Shown piece after piece: positions 25,152 through 34,334 of a stretch of DNA of 64,000 nucleotides. Each line of letters begins with the position of its first letter. Within the stretch, counting starts at the first letter, position 1. Source of the stretch: Bacteroidia bacterium (GTDB taxonomy: Bacteria > Bacteroidota > Bacteroidia > Cytophagales > Cyclobacteriaceae); assembly GCA_030425425.1 (NCBI GenBank), contig JAUIAO010000002.1, forward strand, positions 62,001 through 126,000, written 5' to 3'. Below the pieces are notes generated by a model that was not told the origin of the DNA, ran no database searches, and worked only from the letters and a program-made list of their open reading frames with translations. Made by a program: the position numbers and the translations under genes.

Positions 25152-25556
25152 TTACTTTACAAAATAAGTAATTTCAAATGGCACAGATTTGACAATGGTA
25201 TCACCATTTGATGTTTTAATATCTTGAACAATTCCTTCTAGTCTATTCAGCCCTAATTGATTGGGCACGAATGCAAAAAAAACAATTCCATTAGATTGAA
25301 ATGGAAACACACCTAAAGTATCAACAAGTCTATTATCGGTTACTTCTCCCAAAATCAATCCTAAACTATCAAATTCATTATCTTTTACCTTAATTGCCAA
25401 ATCAGTCTCATCTCCATAACTTACGGTATCAGAATTATTTTCAAAGTAAAAAGTTATCTTCAAAGACTTCTCTTCTTTAATCTCGTCCTTATCCCTTTTA
25501 GGGTTACTACAACTTAATAACATCAAGCTGCCTATTAAAATAATTATTCTATTCAT
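25152..25556 (-). CDS. Small lipoprotein behind the Rhs tip, candidate immunity protein
   Basis: The 134-residue protein has a lipoprotein signal with lipobox LLSC (Cys16). The mature part looks like a single Ig-like beta-sandwich (LKITFYFENNSDTVSYGDETDLAIKVKD ... IVKSVPFEITYFVK). Its start overlaps the end of the Rhs-tip gene by 8 bases. Position directly after an Rhs C-terminal region is where immunity proteins usually lie, but the fold and surface location do not prove that role. No family was recognised. Confidence 0.7.
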   Translation of the reverse strand: MNRIIILIGSLMLLSCSNPKRDKDEIKEEKSLKITFYFENNSDTVSYGDETDLAIKVKDNEFDSLGLILGEVTDNRLVDTLGVFPFQSNGIVFFAFVPNQLGLNRLEGIVQDIKTSNGDTIVKSVPFEITYFVK

Positions 25557-26400
25557 AGTAATAAACCGTACTTGTGAATGTTTTCCCTGTTAGTGTATCC
25601 AATTGAAGTAAATCTACAGTTGAGTCTTTTGGTATTAGAGTTGGCTTGGATGAGCTTTTCCCAATCTCGTTTACAGTATTTTTGGCGTTCGTCGCAATGT
25701 TCACTGCTTCACTGACTGCTGTTTTAACAATATCTGCAGTCCCATTCGTACCACCACCTGGAGCGAAACCAGGTGACCATGCGTCTTGAAGTATTTTAAC
25801 ATCAATTTGCCCTGTCGTATTTTCCCCAACAAGGGATGGGCCGTTTGCGCCATTGTTTCCAGTCAACTGCTCACCTACATATTTTGTTTTTTCAGGCGGC
25901 GCATGCTTTTGAGGAACTTGTTTGTCTTGGAGTTTTTTATCAAGATTTTTCAAACCATCATGTAGCCCTCTCCCAAAACTTTTAACTAAGTCAACTACCG
26001 ATTGACCTGCATCATCCATAGCTTTATCTATATCATCATTAGTATACCCTTTTTTATACCAAGGCAACTCTGGTTCCTCTTGGTTTTGTTTTTGTTCTGC
26101 TTGATTCTTTTCCTTTTCGTCTGTGTCTTGATCTCCAACTTGAGTCATCATGCCATCCGGATCAACATATCTAATTGGATTATTCATCGCATACGTATAA
26201 GGGCTAAATTTTCTTGATATTTCTGCCATTGGATCAATCTGCAAAAACCTTCCTAATGCAGGGTCATAATATCTGGCTTGATAATCATACCACCCAGTTT
26301 CTTGTTGCTCTTCGAATGAATTGTATTTGTAGTAATTCGGTGTTCCAGTTGGGCTTTCGTAGTGGTTAAAAGTTAGCCCAAAGGGATAGTAATCGTTCAT
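25549..26400 (-). CDS. Orphan Rhs core tip with variable C-terminus
   Basis: The 283-residue protein begins at the very end of an Rhs/YD-repeat core: DYYPFGLTFNHYE, then YDYQARYYDPALGRFLQIDPMAE and NNPIRYVDPDGM. The long YD-repeat shell and secretion signal are absent. A Lys/Gln/Glu-rich linker and a ~150-residue C-terminal region of unknown type follow. The ATG at 26400 is preceded by GGAG; a GTG at 26409 would overlap the peptidase stop. Either it is a displaced orphan tip awaiting recombination with a full Rhs gene, or a remnant. It is followed by an overlapping lipoprotein gene. Confidence 0.82.
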   Translation of the reverse strand: MNDYYPFGLTFNHYESPTGTPNYYKYNSFEEQQETGWYDYQARYYDPALGRFLQIDPMAEISRKFSPYTYAMNNPIRYVDPDGMMTQVGDQDTDEKEKNQAEQKQNQEEPELPWYKKGYTNDDIDKAMDDAGQSVVDLVKSFGRGLHDGLKNLDKKLQDKQVPQKHAPPEKTKYVGEQLTGNNGANGPSLVGENTTGQIDVKILQDAWSPGFAPGGGTNGTADIVKTAVSEAVNIATNAKNTVNEIGKSSSKPTLIPKDSTVDLLQLDTLTGKTFTSTVYYYE

Positions 26401-26405
26401 TCTCC

Positions 26406-28349
26406 TCACCTCACTATCAATTTCAAGGCCTTTTCACCGTCCACTTTTACAAAATACAGCCCGGGATTTAATGAACCTATTTCAATAATCTGACCTGCAG
26501 TAATTTGTCCTTTTTGTAGCACCAATTGACCGGAAGTATTGTAAATCGCTAGGTGTTTCACGGACTGGTTAAACTGGATCTGATCTCTCGCCGGATTGGG
26601 ATAAAGCAGTGGCATTTCGAGGTTATTTGCCTTGGTGATGACTTTGCCTTCTGCATCTACTTCTCTAAAGGCCGCTACTTTTTTGATCAGCCAGTTATCT
26701 TTATCAAATTCCAGTTTCTGGATTTTGCCGTTGGCAGGTAGAACGAATGTTTCCTCGTTTTGAGATTGCTGCAGTACTATTCTCTTGATGATTCCACTTT
26801 CATAGGTAAGGTATAATTCCAAAGGTGTAGTGAACAAAGGAGTAGAAGCTGAAGTGGTTTGATTGATGGTGATGGTCAGGCTATCAGCCGGGAACTTTGA
26901 CCACCTTATGTCGAAAGTGGGGTAACCTTCTCCATAGTACCACTCTTCAAAAAAGCTTTCAAAGTCTTTTCCAGAGATTTCTTCCAGCACCATTTTGAAG
27001 TCCTCACCAGTTGCAGTACTATGTGCGAATCTGTTTTGAAAAGCTCTTAATATTGTGAAAAACTCTTCATCATCATAGAGAATATGACGGATCATGTTGA
27101 TGATGAGGCCGCCTTTCTGATAGGTGAGCTTGTAGTTAAAAATTCTTGAGTTCTCCAGTTCCTCTTCTTCTCCTATATAAACCGAACCATCCTCAGATCT
27201 GAGCACATCATTTATGTCGGATTGGATATAAGTTCTTGCATTTGTTTCGGACAAAATCTTTTCTGTGGCCAGGTACTCACCGAATCGAGCAAACCCTTCA
27301 TTGATCCAAATGTCTCTCCAGGTGCCACAGGTGACCTGATCGCCAAACCACTGGTGGGCCAGTTCATGAGCATCTAGTGAAAAAGCGAAAAGGTGCATGG
27401 TAGACATGGTCTGGTGCTCCATGCCGCCACCTATGGGAGCCATCATGTGTCCATACTTTTCTCGATCAAATGGATATGGACCAAAGTAATCAGAGAACAC
27501 TTCTATCAACCTCGGCATTTCGTCTAATCGTTCCTTGTAATGTGGAAGGGTTTCGGGATTGCTGTAGATGTAATTCAGGATGAATATTGAGTCTCCATTG
27601 AGATAATCAGGGTGAGCATAGTTGTTATACTCCACATAATCACTCACCGAAAAAGCAATCAAATAATAGGCAATGTCATAAGTGGACTCCCACTCGTAGC
27701 GGACTATGTTTTCGTTTATAGAAACTACATTTTTCAGTAGTCCATTCGAACCTGCTTTTAGTGACTGATCCGTGGTAATGTGAACGCTGCTTGAATCTAT
27801 TTTGTCCGTCAATTCTTGTTTGGCTGGCCAGAAGTACTTCGCATTAAAAGGCTCAGCGAGCGTCCAGGTAACCTGATTTTTCCAGGTATTGTCAGCCTTG
27901 GTATTGATGCCGGTAAAGATTCCTGAAGATGCAGGGTTTGGTTCACCAGAGTAATCGATTTTCAGGGTTTTGACGTCACCAGCATTCATGATTTCTGATG
28001 AGTTGATTGTCAGCAGGTCATTGGCATGCTCAAAATTCACCACGGTTTCATCAATCAGGACTTGACTTACTGTCAATTCATTCACCAATTCCAATTCGAT
28101 GATTGACGTTTCGTCTGTGATAATTTCTACAATGAGTGTTGCTGTTCCCTCGATGTAGGTATTTTGGTTCGTAGCTTTTAGATCCAGAAAAACATATTTC
28201 ATATCAAAATCATTGTATGATTCAGGAATTATATCCTCATTGGTAAGCGTCAATCGTGCAGTTGTTTTGGAGCAAAATGCAGATTGTTTCTGAGCAAACA
28301 CAAGGTTTGAAAATACAAGGAGCAATAAAAGGGCGATTATTCTGAACAT
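26406..28349 (-). CDS. Secreted M1-family aminopeptidase with type IX sorting domain
   Basis: The 647-residue protein has a signal peptide ending NLVFAQ when started at the ATG at 28349. The zinc site is HELAH (about residues 328-332) with the second Glu in WINEGFARFGE, and the exopeptidase motif reads GGGMEHQT near 310. The last ~75 residues (PLLYPNPARDQIQFNQ ... GLYFVKVDGEKALKLIVR) form a type IX secretion C-terminal sorting domain. It should cleave N-terminal residues from peptides at the cell surface or outside. The Rhs tip starts five bases after its stop. Confidence 0.93.
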   Translation of the reverse strand: MFRIIALLLLLVFSNLVFAQKQSAFCSKTTARLTLTNEDIIPESYNDFDMKYVFLDLKATNQNTYIEGTATLIVEIITDETSIIELELVNELTVSQVLIDETVVNFEHANDLLTINSSEIMNAGDVKTLKIDYSGEPNPASSGIFTGINTKADNTWKNQVTWTLAEPFNAKYFWPAKQELTDKIDSSSVHITTDQSLKAGSNGLLKNVVSINENIVRYEWESTYDIAYYLIAFSVSDYVEYNNYAHPDYLNGDSIFILNYIYSNPETLPHYKERLDEMPRLIEVFSDYFGPYPFDREKYGHMMAPIGGGMEHQTMSTMHLFAFSLDAHELAHQWFGDQVTCGTWRDIWINEGFARFGEYLATEKILSETNARTYIQSDINDVLRSEDGSVYIGEEEELENSRIFNYKLTYQKGGLIINMIRHILYDDEEFFTILRAFQNRFAHSTATGEDFKMVLEEISGKDFESFFEEWYYGEGYPTFDIRWSKFPADSLTITINQTTSASTPLFTTPLELYLTYESGIIKRIVLQQSQNEETFVLPANGKIQKLEFDKDNWLIKKVAAFREVDAEGKVITKANNLEMPLLYPNPARDQIQFNQSVKHLAIYNTSGQLVLQKGQITAGQIIEIGSLNPGLYFVKVDGEKALKLIVR

Positions 28350-28389
28350 GGTCAATGAAGTTCTTCATCAAAGATAAGTCAGAGAGGGG

Positions 28390-29937
28390 TTATTTCTCAT
28401 ACTTATAGGGTGTGACCATCACTACTTCTTCTTTTTCTACCACCACAGCTCCCGGAGGATCTCCTTTGCGTTTTCTGATAAATTTCTTGGGTGTGTATAT
28501 GACCGGGCAAAGGCTATCATTACTTCGTTTGCTAAATGCTGCCGCGAGCTGAGCTGCAAATTCAATGACTGGTTTTGGATAATTTTTCCCAGCCTGATGC
28601 TTAATCACTACATGAGACCCAGCAACATCTTTGGCATGTAGCCAGAGATCATCCTTTTTAGCAATCTTGAGTGTGAGCTCGTCATTGTGACGGGCATTTT
28701 TCCCTACCAATACTTTGAATCCCATTTTTTCATATTCATGATAGGGAGTGATCATAGGGTTTTTTGTGGCTTTTTTTGGAGTAGGGCCGAGGGATCTGAT
28801 GCTTTTGATGTCTGTAGCCTGTTCCAGCTCTTTCAGTTTCTTTTTGAGCTTATCCAGTTCTCGTTCCCGGGCTGCCAGGTTGTCTTCCAGATTGTTGATT
28901 TCAAGCTGTTGATTTTTGGCTTTTCGATACAATGTCTCTGCGTTTTTCTGTGGAGAGTGATCAGGATTTAGTTTGATGGTAATTGGTTCCTCACTATAAA
29001 AATCGTCGAGAGTTATGGATTTGGCACCTTTCGGAATTTGGTGAAGATTGGCCATGATGATATTGGCTATTTCATCATATTTTCTCCGAGTTTCTATTTG
29101 CTCTAGCTTCTGATAGGTTTTGGCGAGATAGCTTTCGGTTTTATTGATTTCGCTTAGAATAGGTTTCAGAACGCGATTCTTTTCCTGCGAAACGTATTTC
29201 CACCTACTGAATTGATCAAAGAATTCCTTACAAGCCCTCAATGGATTGTTGAAAGTGTTGCAACCCTCTTTGTCTGTGGGTAATAGGGATAGGGTAGGAG
29301 GTTCTCCCGGGCAAATGGCTATTTCGCTTTTTTCTAAATGCATGAGAATGGTTTGCATCAGGCTCCATTTGTGACTAAGAGAAAGGTTGTCGTAGCCTTC
29401 ATCTTTCAGGTACTGATTGACCTCTTTTCCAAGTGCAGGTATAAACTGTTTTGGATTTCCATCGATCTCTCGAAAATGGATTTCTGATACGTCGAGTTTT
29501 TTATTCAATTCTGACGGGATAATGTCCAGATCGGCAGGAAGATTATTTCTAAAAATGGTTTGTACCTGATCATTTTGTGCCAGTAGTAAATTGGATCGGC
29601 TGGCGTGCATTTTGAAGATGAGCTGATAGTCTTTTTCAAATATGATTTGGAATGATCGCTCATATTCGAAAACACTTACACTGATTACCTCAAGATCAAT
29701 CAAATCCTGAAAAAGATCAATACTGTTTCTTTTAGCTCTTTTGAAATCATCAATTACAGTGAATAGTCCAATCTGTGAACTCAGATCAGCTCTGATGTAG
29801 CGCTGTTTCTCAGCCGATGCAAAACCTAGAATAATTTCATCACGATTCTGTGAAAAGCACTCTAGCAGCTTAAGTCCTCTTAGTTCATTGTTGAGAGATT
29901 CAGAAAGAGGCTTCAGGAAAAAGTAGTTGTGAAACAT
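28390..29937 (-). CDS. NFACT-domain protein (RqcH-like)
   Basis: The 515-residue protein has an NFACT-N domain (MFHNYFFLKPLSESLNNELRG ... IILGFASAEKQRYIRADLS), a coiled-coil middle (residues ~255-385, with AARERELDKLKKKLKELEQ) and an NFACT-R domain (KDDLWLHAKDVAGSHVVIK). Bacterial RqcH binds stalled 50S-nascent chain complexes and adds alanine tails in ribosome quality control; older annotations call it fibronectin-binding protein. It lacks a signal peptide, consistent with a cytoplasmic role. Confidence 0.9.
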   Translation of the reverse strand: MFHNYFFLKPLSESLNNELRGLKLLECFSQNRDEIILGFASAEKQRYIRADLSSQIGLFTVIDDFKRAKRNSIDLFQDLIDLEVISVSVFEYERSFQIIFEKDYQLIFKMHASRSNLLLAQNDQVQTIFRNNLPADLDIIPSELNKKLDVSEIHFREIDGNPKQFIPALGKEVNQYLKDEGYDNLSLSHKWSLMQTILMHLEKSEIAICPGEPPTLSLLPTDKEGCNTFNNPLRACKEFFDQFSRWKYVSQEKNRVLKPILSEINKTESYLAKTYQKLEQIETRRKYDEIANIIMANLHQIPKGAKSITLDDFYSEEPITIKLNPDHSPQKNAETLYRKAKNQQLEINNLEDNLAARERELDKLKKKLKELEQATDIKSIRSLGPTPKKATKNPMITPYHEYEKMGFKVLVGKNARHNDELTLKIAKKDDLWLHAKDVAGSHVVIKHQAGKNYPKPVIEFAAQLAAAFSKRSNDSLCPVIYTPKKFIRKRKGDPPGAVVVEKEEVVMVTPYKYEK

Positions 29938-30477
29938 CCCTCAAATCTAAATCGAGAAAAGTTGTGAGAATGAATAATATGGATTTTACTGATGTCCGAC
30001 TAAAATTTGATTTTCATAAAAAATATCACTTGAGGCACATAAAGGCTTATTTTTTTCATTTCTCAAAAACACCCCCTACAAAGCTTACAGATAATCTTTG
30101 ATCGGTTTTCTCCTTACTTTTTTCCTTGATGAAAAAAGTAACAAAAAAATCAAGAATTTACTCCTTGGCCTTCCCCACCGCTCCAAATTTTCTTCCCCAC
30201 CCTTCTGCATGATTAATTGAAAAGCTGATTAGATTAATTTTCCATGGATACTAATATATGGCTTTCAATTTTCGGGCATATTCAATTCAGTCATGAAGAT
30301 GTATGAGAAAATATTTTCATAGCCAGATCTATTACTCAATCATCAATAACTGTGATGTTTAATCAACATTATTTAGGATATTTCTAATAAACACCAAACG
30401 ATTGTGTGAAATTTACACTTAAAACTTTTTTTTTAAAAAAAAAAAACTATGTAACGTTATGGTGGCTATTGAAAATA
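29938..30477. other. 540-base intergenic region, no gene seen
   Basis: The stretch has an imperfect inverted pair around 30108-30151 (TTACTTTTTTCCTTGATG against AAAAAAGTAAC-type sequence), likely a hairpin, and a long T8/A12 run at 30428-30447. No ORF with convincing family features is present. Confidence 0.5.
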
Positions 30478-30735
30478 ATGAATTCTACTTATCTACATGC
30501 AATATGGAGACGGGTGACCTATACCCTCTCTACTCTACTTGCAATTTTTATTGCAGGGGCTTTATTCAATGTATTCTACATTGGAGATGATTATCTGGAT
30601 GATATCAGGAAAGAGTATTACTTTCTGGAGAATGATAACATGCCTTGTTCAATTTGTATTCGTATCGGAATATGTATGTTATTTTTCATATTCAGACAAC
30701 CATTTTCAGAATTTTCTCGGATTCAATTAATCTAA
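30478..30735 (+). CDS. Possible small two-helix membrane protein before the LytTR gene
   Basis: An 85-residue frame from the ATG at 30478 predicts two membrane segments: TYTLSTLLAIFIAGALFNVFYI and ICIRIGICMLFFIF, joined by an acidic loop (GDDYLDDIRKEYYFLENDN). It ends four bases before the LytTR start. LytTR regulators in Bacteroidota are often membrane-linked, so it could be a separate sensor piece. An alternative frame (30539-30730) overlaps it and no homolog was recognised, so the call is weak. Confidence 0.4.
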   Translation: MNSTYLHAIWRRVTYTLSTLLAIFIAGALFNVFYIGDDYLDDIRKEYYFLENDNMPCSICIRIGICMLFFIFRQPFSEFSRIQLI

Positions 30736-30739
30736 CAAA

Positions 30740-31081
30740 ATGGAAAATAGACTTTTAATTAATTGTAAATACAAGGTTGATTTCATTGATGTATCTCAAA
30801 TCACTTTTGTGAAGGCAGATGAAGGTTATTCTCACATTCATCTTAATGATCAAAGTGTTTATGTCCAAACTAAAACTTTAAGCGAAGTACATGAATTGAT
30901 TGGTGATTTTGGATTTATCAAAGTATGCCAATCATATTTGGTCAATATTGAATATATACAGTCCTTGGATAAAAAGACAAGGGAAGTTATTCTAAAGTGT
31001 GGGTACAGAATACCTTACACTTTAAATTTAAAACAACTGATTGGAATGGTTGAAGGTTATTTTAACCTGAATAAGGCGTAA
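30740..31081 (+). CDS. Stand-alone LytTR DNA-binding regulator
   Basis: The 113-residue protein is essentially only a LytTR domain: VSQITFVKADEGYSHIHLNDQ, then TKTLSEVHELIGDFGFIKVCQSYLVNIEYI and the final basic strands. The F-x-K-V-C-Q-S-Y-L-V-N element corresponds to the R-x-H-R-S-x-x-V-N region of the family. No receiver domain is attached. It precedes the glycan/Ser-Gly peptide cluster by ~190 bases in the same direction and is the best local candidate for its regulator. Confidence 0.88.
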   Translation: MENRLLINCKYKVDFIDVSQITFVKADEGYSHIHLNDQSVYVQTKTLSEVHELIGDFGFIKVCQSYLVNIEYIQSLDKKTREVILKCGYRIPYTLNLKQLIGMVEGYFNLNKA

Positions 31082-31273
31082 TTTGATTTTTTTCAATAGC
31101 ATTTTTTATCAAATCTGGAATTCTTTCAATATCAGCTAGAATACAGGGTATATCGGCTAGAAAATATGAATTAATCGTTTATGCCTGTATTTTGATGAAT
31201 TAGATATAATGTTATTTAGCTTGCCTCAGGAATAGTTTTTAATTTGAGTAGTTGTGTATAAAACATTTACCTT

Positions 31274-31798
31274 ATGTCAAAAGAGTTTTTTCGGATTCGG
31301 CGTGTTTTAAAATTTGGATCAATTAGTACGTTCAATACTTTATTGGATTTTGGGGTATTTTTTATTCTATATGAGGTATTGAGTAATTCAGTTGATATTT
31401 CTCAGGTGTTCGGTTATTTGTGTGGAATGACGAGTGGTTATTTCCTGAATTATTATTTGACTTTCAAAAGGATGAATCCCTATATAAATAGAAGAGTTCA
31501 ATTCTTTTTGTTCATCATAATCCATCTTTTTACTTTATTGGTAGCAATCCTCCTATTGAATATTTTTATTGGGGAATTGGGCTTCGAGTGGATTTGGGCC
31601 AAATCCATTTTGCTAATCGTAACGTTTTCAATTAACTACACAGGGTCGAGTCTATTGGTATTTGGAAATACTTTGATCCGTAGAAAGTCTGAAATTAATA
31701 CAAATACAAACCCGAGCTTTGTCAGCTGGTCTCATCATGAATTTAGATTTCAAGATAAAAGTATCTGTCACCCATCAAACATTGAGCGAACTATATGA
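31274..31798 (+). CDS. GtrA-family membrane protein
   Basis: The 174-residue protein has four predicted membrane helices and the GtrA pattern: RRVLKFGSISTFNTLLDFGVFFILYE at the start, then GYLCGMTSGYFLNYYLTFKR. GtrA-like proteins are proposed to flip or handle polyprenyl-linked sugars for cell-surface glycosylation. The cytoplasmic tail after the last helix (~40 residues) is longer than usual. It overlaps the next gene by ATGA and begins a chain of four coupled genes. Confidence 0.88.
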   Translation: MSKEFFRIRRVLKFGSISTFNTLLDFGVFFILYEVLSNSVDISQVFGYLCGMTSGYFLNYYLTFKRMNPYINRRVQFFLFIIIHLFTLLVAILLLNIFIGELGFEWIWAKSILLIVTFSINYTGSSLLVFGNTLIRRKSEINTNTNPSFVSWSHHEFRFQDKSICHPSNIERTI

Positions 31799-33216
31799 AA
31801 GTGGCAGTAATAGGAGCGGGGCCTGCAGGTCTCAGTGCAGCTTATTTATTAAGCAAGAATAATATAAAGGTTGACGTGTATGAGGCAAGCGATTCAGTAG
31901 GAGGAATGTGTCGTTCAATTGTGTTGTGGGATCAAATAGTGGATATTGGGCCCCATCGGTTTTTTAGTAATGATAAAAAGGTCAATGAACTGTGGTTAGA
32001 AGTCATTGGTGAAGATTACCAGATGGTCAATAGACTCACCAGGATCTACTACAAGAATAAATTCTTCTATTATCCACTGAAATTAGGAAATGTCTTAAGA
32101 AATATTGGATTAGTTGAGGCAGCCATGTGTGTACTCAGCTATATGTTCCAGCGCTTGAAAAAAGAAGATGATGTCAATTCTTCGTTCGAAGCCTGGGTGA
32201 CCAATCGATTTGGAAAGCGCCTATACAACATGTTTTTTAAGACCTATACGGAGAAACTTTGGGGCATAACATGCGATAAGCTTGATGCTGATTTTGCAGC
32301 ACAGCGGATCAAGAAACTTTCTCTTTTCGAGGCTGTGAAGAATGCTTTTTTGAGTGGTAAAGGAAATAAGCATAAAACCCTTGTTGATCAATTTGCCTAC
32401 CCTAGATTAGGTACCGGTCAGGTGTACCAGAAAATGTCGGATTATATCTCTGCCCATGGAGGAAAGATACACTTGAAATCACCTGTTTACAGAATTGATA
32501 CTAAGGTTAACCAAGTAAAAGGCTTAGAGTTAATCAATGGTGATTACATAGCGTATGACCATGTGATTAGTTCGATGCCTTATACAGCTATGGTTCAAAG
32601 GTTACCAGAGGCGCCTGAGCCAATAGTCAAAAGCTCCAGAAAACTGACTTACAGAAATACAGTCATTGTTTATTTGAAAGTCAATGCTACAGATCTATTC
32701 AAAGACAATTGGCTGTATGTTCACTCACCAGAACTGAAAACGGGAAGGATTACCAATTTCAGAAATTGGGTGCCGACACTTTACGGAACTGAAGAGAAAA
32801 CAATTCTTGCTCTTGAATACTGGTGTAATGCGGATGAGGACATGTGGACAGCCAGGGACGAGGAACTAATTCAAATGGCTCGTTCAGAGCTTGAGCAGAC
32901 TGGGCTCGCGAAAAAGGATCAAATTGAAGATGGTTATGTCCATAGAATCAATAAATGTTACCCGGTTTATAGTCGGGGCTATAAGCAAATACTTAAGCCC
33001 ATTGAGGAATGCGTTACCTCAGTGAAGGGACTTTCTGCCATTGGAAGGTATGGAGCATTTAAATACAATAATCAAGATCACAGCATATTGATGGGGATTA
33101 TGGCTGCTGAGAACATCATGGGACAGGCCGATCATCGACTGGAAGATGTCAACTCTGACTATGAATCATATCAGGAATCTTATGTGGTCACTAATACAGG
33201 ACTGGTGAAGCAATGA
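31795..33216 (+). CDS. FAD-dependent oxidoreductase, UDP-galactopyranose-mutase-like
   Basis: The 473-residue protein begins with a Rossmann FAD motif (KVAVIGAGPAGLSAAYLL, Glu35 in VYEASDSVGGMCRS) and contains DIGPHRFFSNDKKV, a hallmark of a family grouped with UDP-galactopyranose mutase and amine oxidases. The C-terminal GRYGAFKYNNQDHSILMG closes the FAD site. The genomic setting between GtrA and GT-C-like proteins suggests a sugar-nucleotide or lipid-sugar substrate, but the reaction is not certain. It is coupled on both sides by 4-base overlaps. Confidence 0.82.
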   Translation: MKVAVIGAGPAGLSAAYLLSKNNIKVDVYEASDSVGGMCRSIVLWDQIVDIGPHRFFSNDKKVNELWLEVIGEDYQMVNRLTRIYYKNKFFYYPLKLGNVLRNIGLVEAAMCVLSYMFQRLKKEDDVNSSFEAWVTNRFGKRLYNMFFKTYTEKLWGITCDKLDADFAAQRIKKLSLFEAVKNAFLSGKGNKHKTLVDQFAYPRLGTGQVYQKMSDYISAHGGKIHLKSPVYRIDTKVNQVKGLELINGDYIAYDHVISSMPYTAMVQRLPEAPEPIVKSSRKLTYRNTVIVYLKVNATDLFKDNWLYVHSPELKTGRITNFRNWVPTLYGTEEKTILALEYWCNADEDMWTARDEELIQMARSELEQTGLAKKDQIEDGYVHRINKCYPVYSRGYKQILKPIEECVTSVKGLSAIGRYGAFKYNNQDHSILMGIMAAENIMGQADHRLEDVNSDYESYQESYVVTNTGLVKQ

Positions 33217-34334
33217 AATACGATTTGAGAGATATTGTTTCTGTGGGATTAGCTACCATATTTTTATGTTTTGCGGCTTTTAATAATAAGTTTCCAATTG
33301 TTACAGGAGATTCTGGCTTGTACATGGACATGGGGTTTTCAAAGAATGTTCATCAAGGCCATTCATTCATATATGGATTGTTTCTAGCTCATTCGAGCTG
33401 GCATCTTACTTTATGGCTTCCAATATTGACTCAAGGATTTTTTGTAGCATTTCTCTTGTCAATACTTTTCAAATTTTACTTTGATAACAGCAATTGGAGA
33501 GTTTATTTTATTGGATTTGTGTTGTTTTTGGTCTTTGCAACAACTGCTTCTTACACCATTTCCACAGTATCTCCTGCGATTTTCATTATTACTGGATTGC
33601 TAAGTTTATCTATACTTTACTTGCCTATACGGTTGCTTTCATACCAACAATATTTCATCTTTTTCTTATTGATTTTAGGCATGTGCATTGATATTGTACT
33701 ATTGATAGAAGCCACTGTATTTATAATAACCGTTTTTTGTCTTAAGGGGTTAAGAAAGAGTAAGGTACAGATAACACCTAATACCCTAAGGGGGCTGGTG
33801 GTTTCGTTGGTAGTAGTTTGGATAATTACATATTCTGCAAATTATTTGATTGAGTTCACCAACAATAGTCATCAAGATCAATTAATCATGGTAGATTCTT
33901 TCAGTGACTATCAGACCAAATTATTTGATTCATTTGGTCGATTGCAGACGGTGGGGTTTAAATCAGATCATGAAGTTACTCCTAAGTCAGCTATATATAA
34001 ATGGTATCATGATCAATTTAGGGAATATGTGATATCTTCTCAGTCTTGGGGGGAGCTTTCTATAACAATTCTGAATTACAGTACGCTAATCCTTGTGGTA
34101 GTTGGAGTGCTAGGTTATTTGGTTATCAGAAATAGAGAAAATATTGAAATGACTCACTTCTTATTCATACTTCTACCAATCTTTTTAGTGTGTCACCCTT
34201 TTTGTTCAGCTATTTTCAAACTTAGCCCAACGATCTCAATAGGGAGTGTTATTTGGATAATGCTGCTACCAATTTATATCAAGTTCATACCTGTGATAAA
34301 CAAAGTCATTCATGTTAACCGGAGTATAGTATGA
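33213..34334 (+). CDS. GT-C-like multi-spanning membrane protein, paralog A
   Basis: The 373-residue protein has about nine to ten hydrophobic helices. After the first helix it carries NKFPIVTGDSGLYMDMGFSKNVHQ and IYGLFLAHSSWHLTLWLPILTQ. An acidic residue in the first outer loop (DSGLY) is where GT-C glycosyltransferases keep their catalytic Asp. The next gene has the same pattern, so the two are paralogs. No full family match was recognised; a lipid-linked-sugar transferase is inference. Confidence 0.72.
   Translation: MKYDLRDIVSVGLATIFLCFAAFNNKFPIVTGDSGLYMDMGFSKNVHQGHSFIYGLFLAHSSWHLTLWLPILTQGFFVAFLLSILFKFYFDNSNWRVYFIGFVLFLVFATTASYTISTVSPAIFIITGLLSLSILYLPIRLLSYQQYFIFFLLILGMCIDIVLLIEATVFIITVFCLKGLRKSKVQITPNTLRGLVVSLVVVWIITYSANYLIEFTNNSHQDQLIMVDSFSDYQTKLFDSFGRLQTVGFKSDHEVTPKSAIYKWYHDQFREYVISSQSWGELSITILNYSTLILVVVGVLGYLVIRNRENIEMTHFLFILLPIFLVCHPFCSAIFKLSPTISIGSVIWIMLLPIYIKFIPVINKVIHVNRSIV

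Noticed and set aside
30406-30740. Frameshifted fusion of the small membrane ORF with LytTR
   Set aside because: Both candidate upstream frames have stop codons just before the LytTR ATG, so a single frameshift would not join them cleanly.
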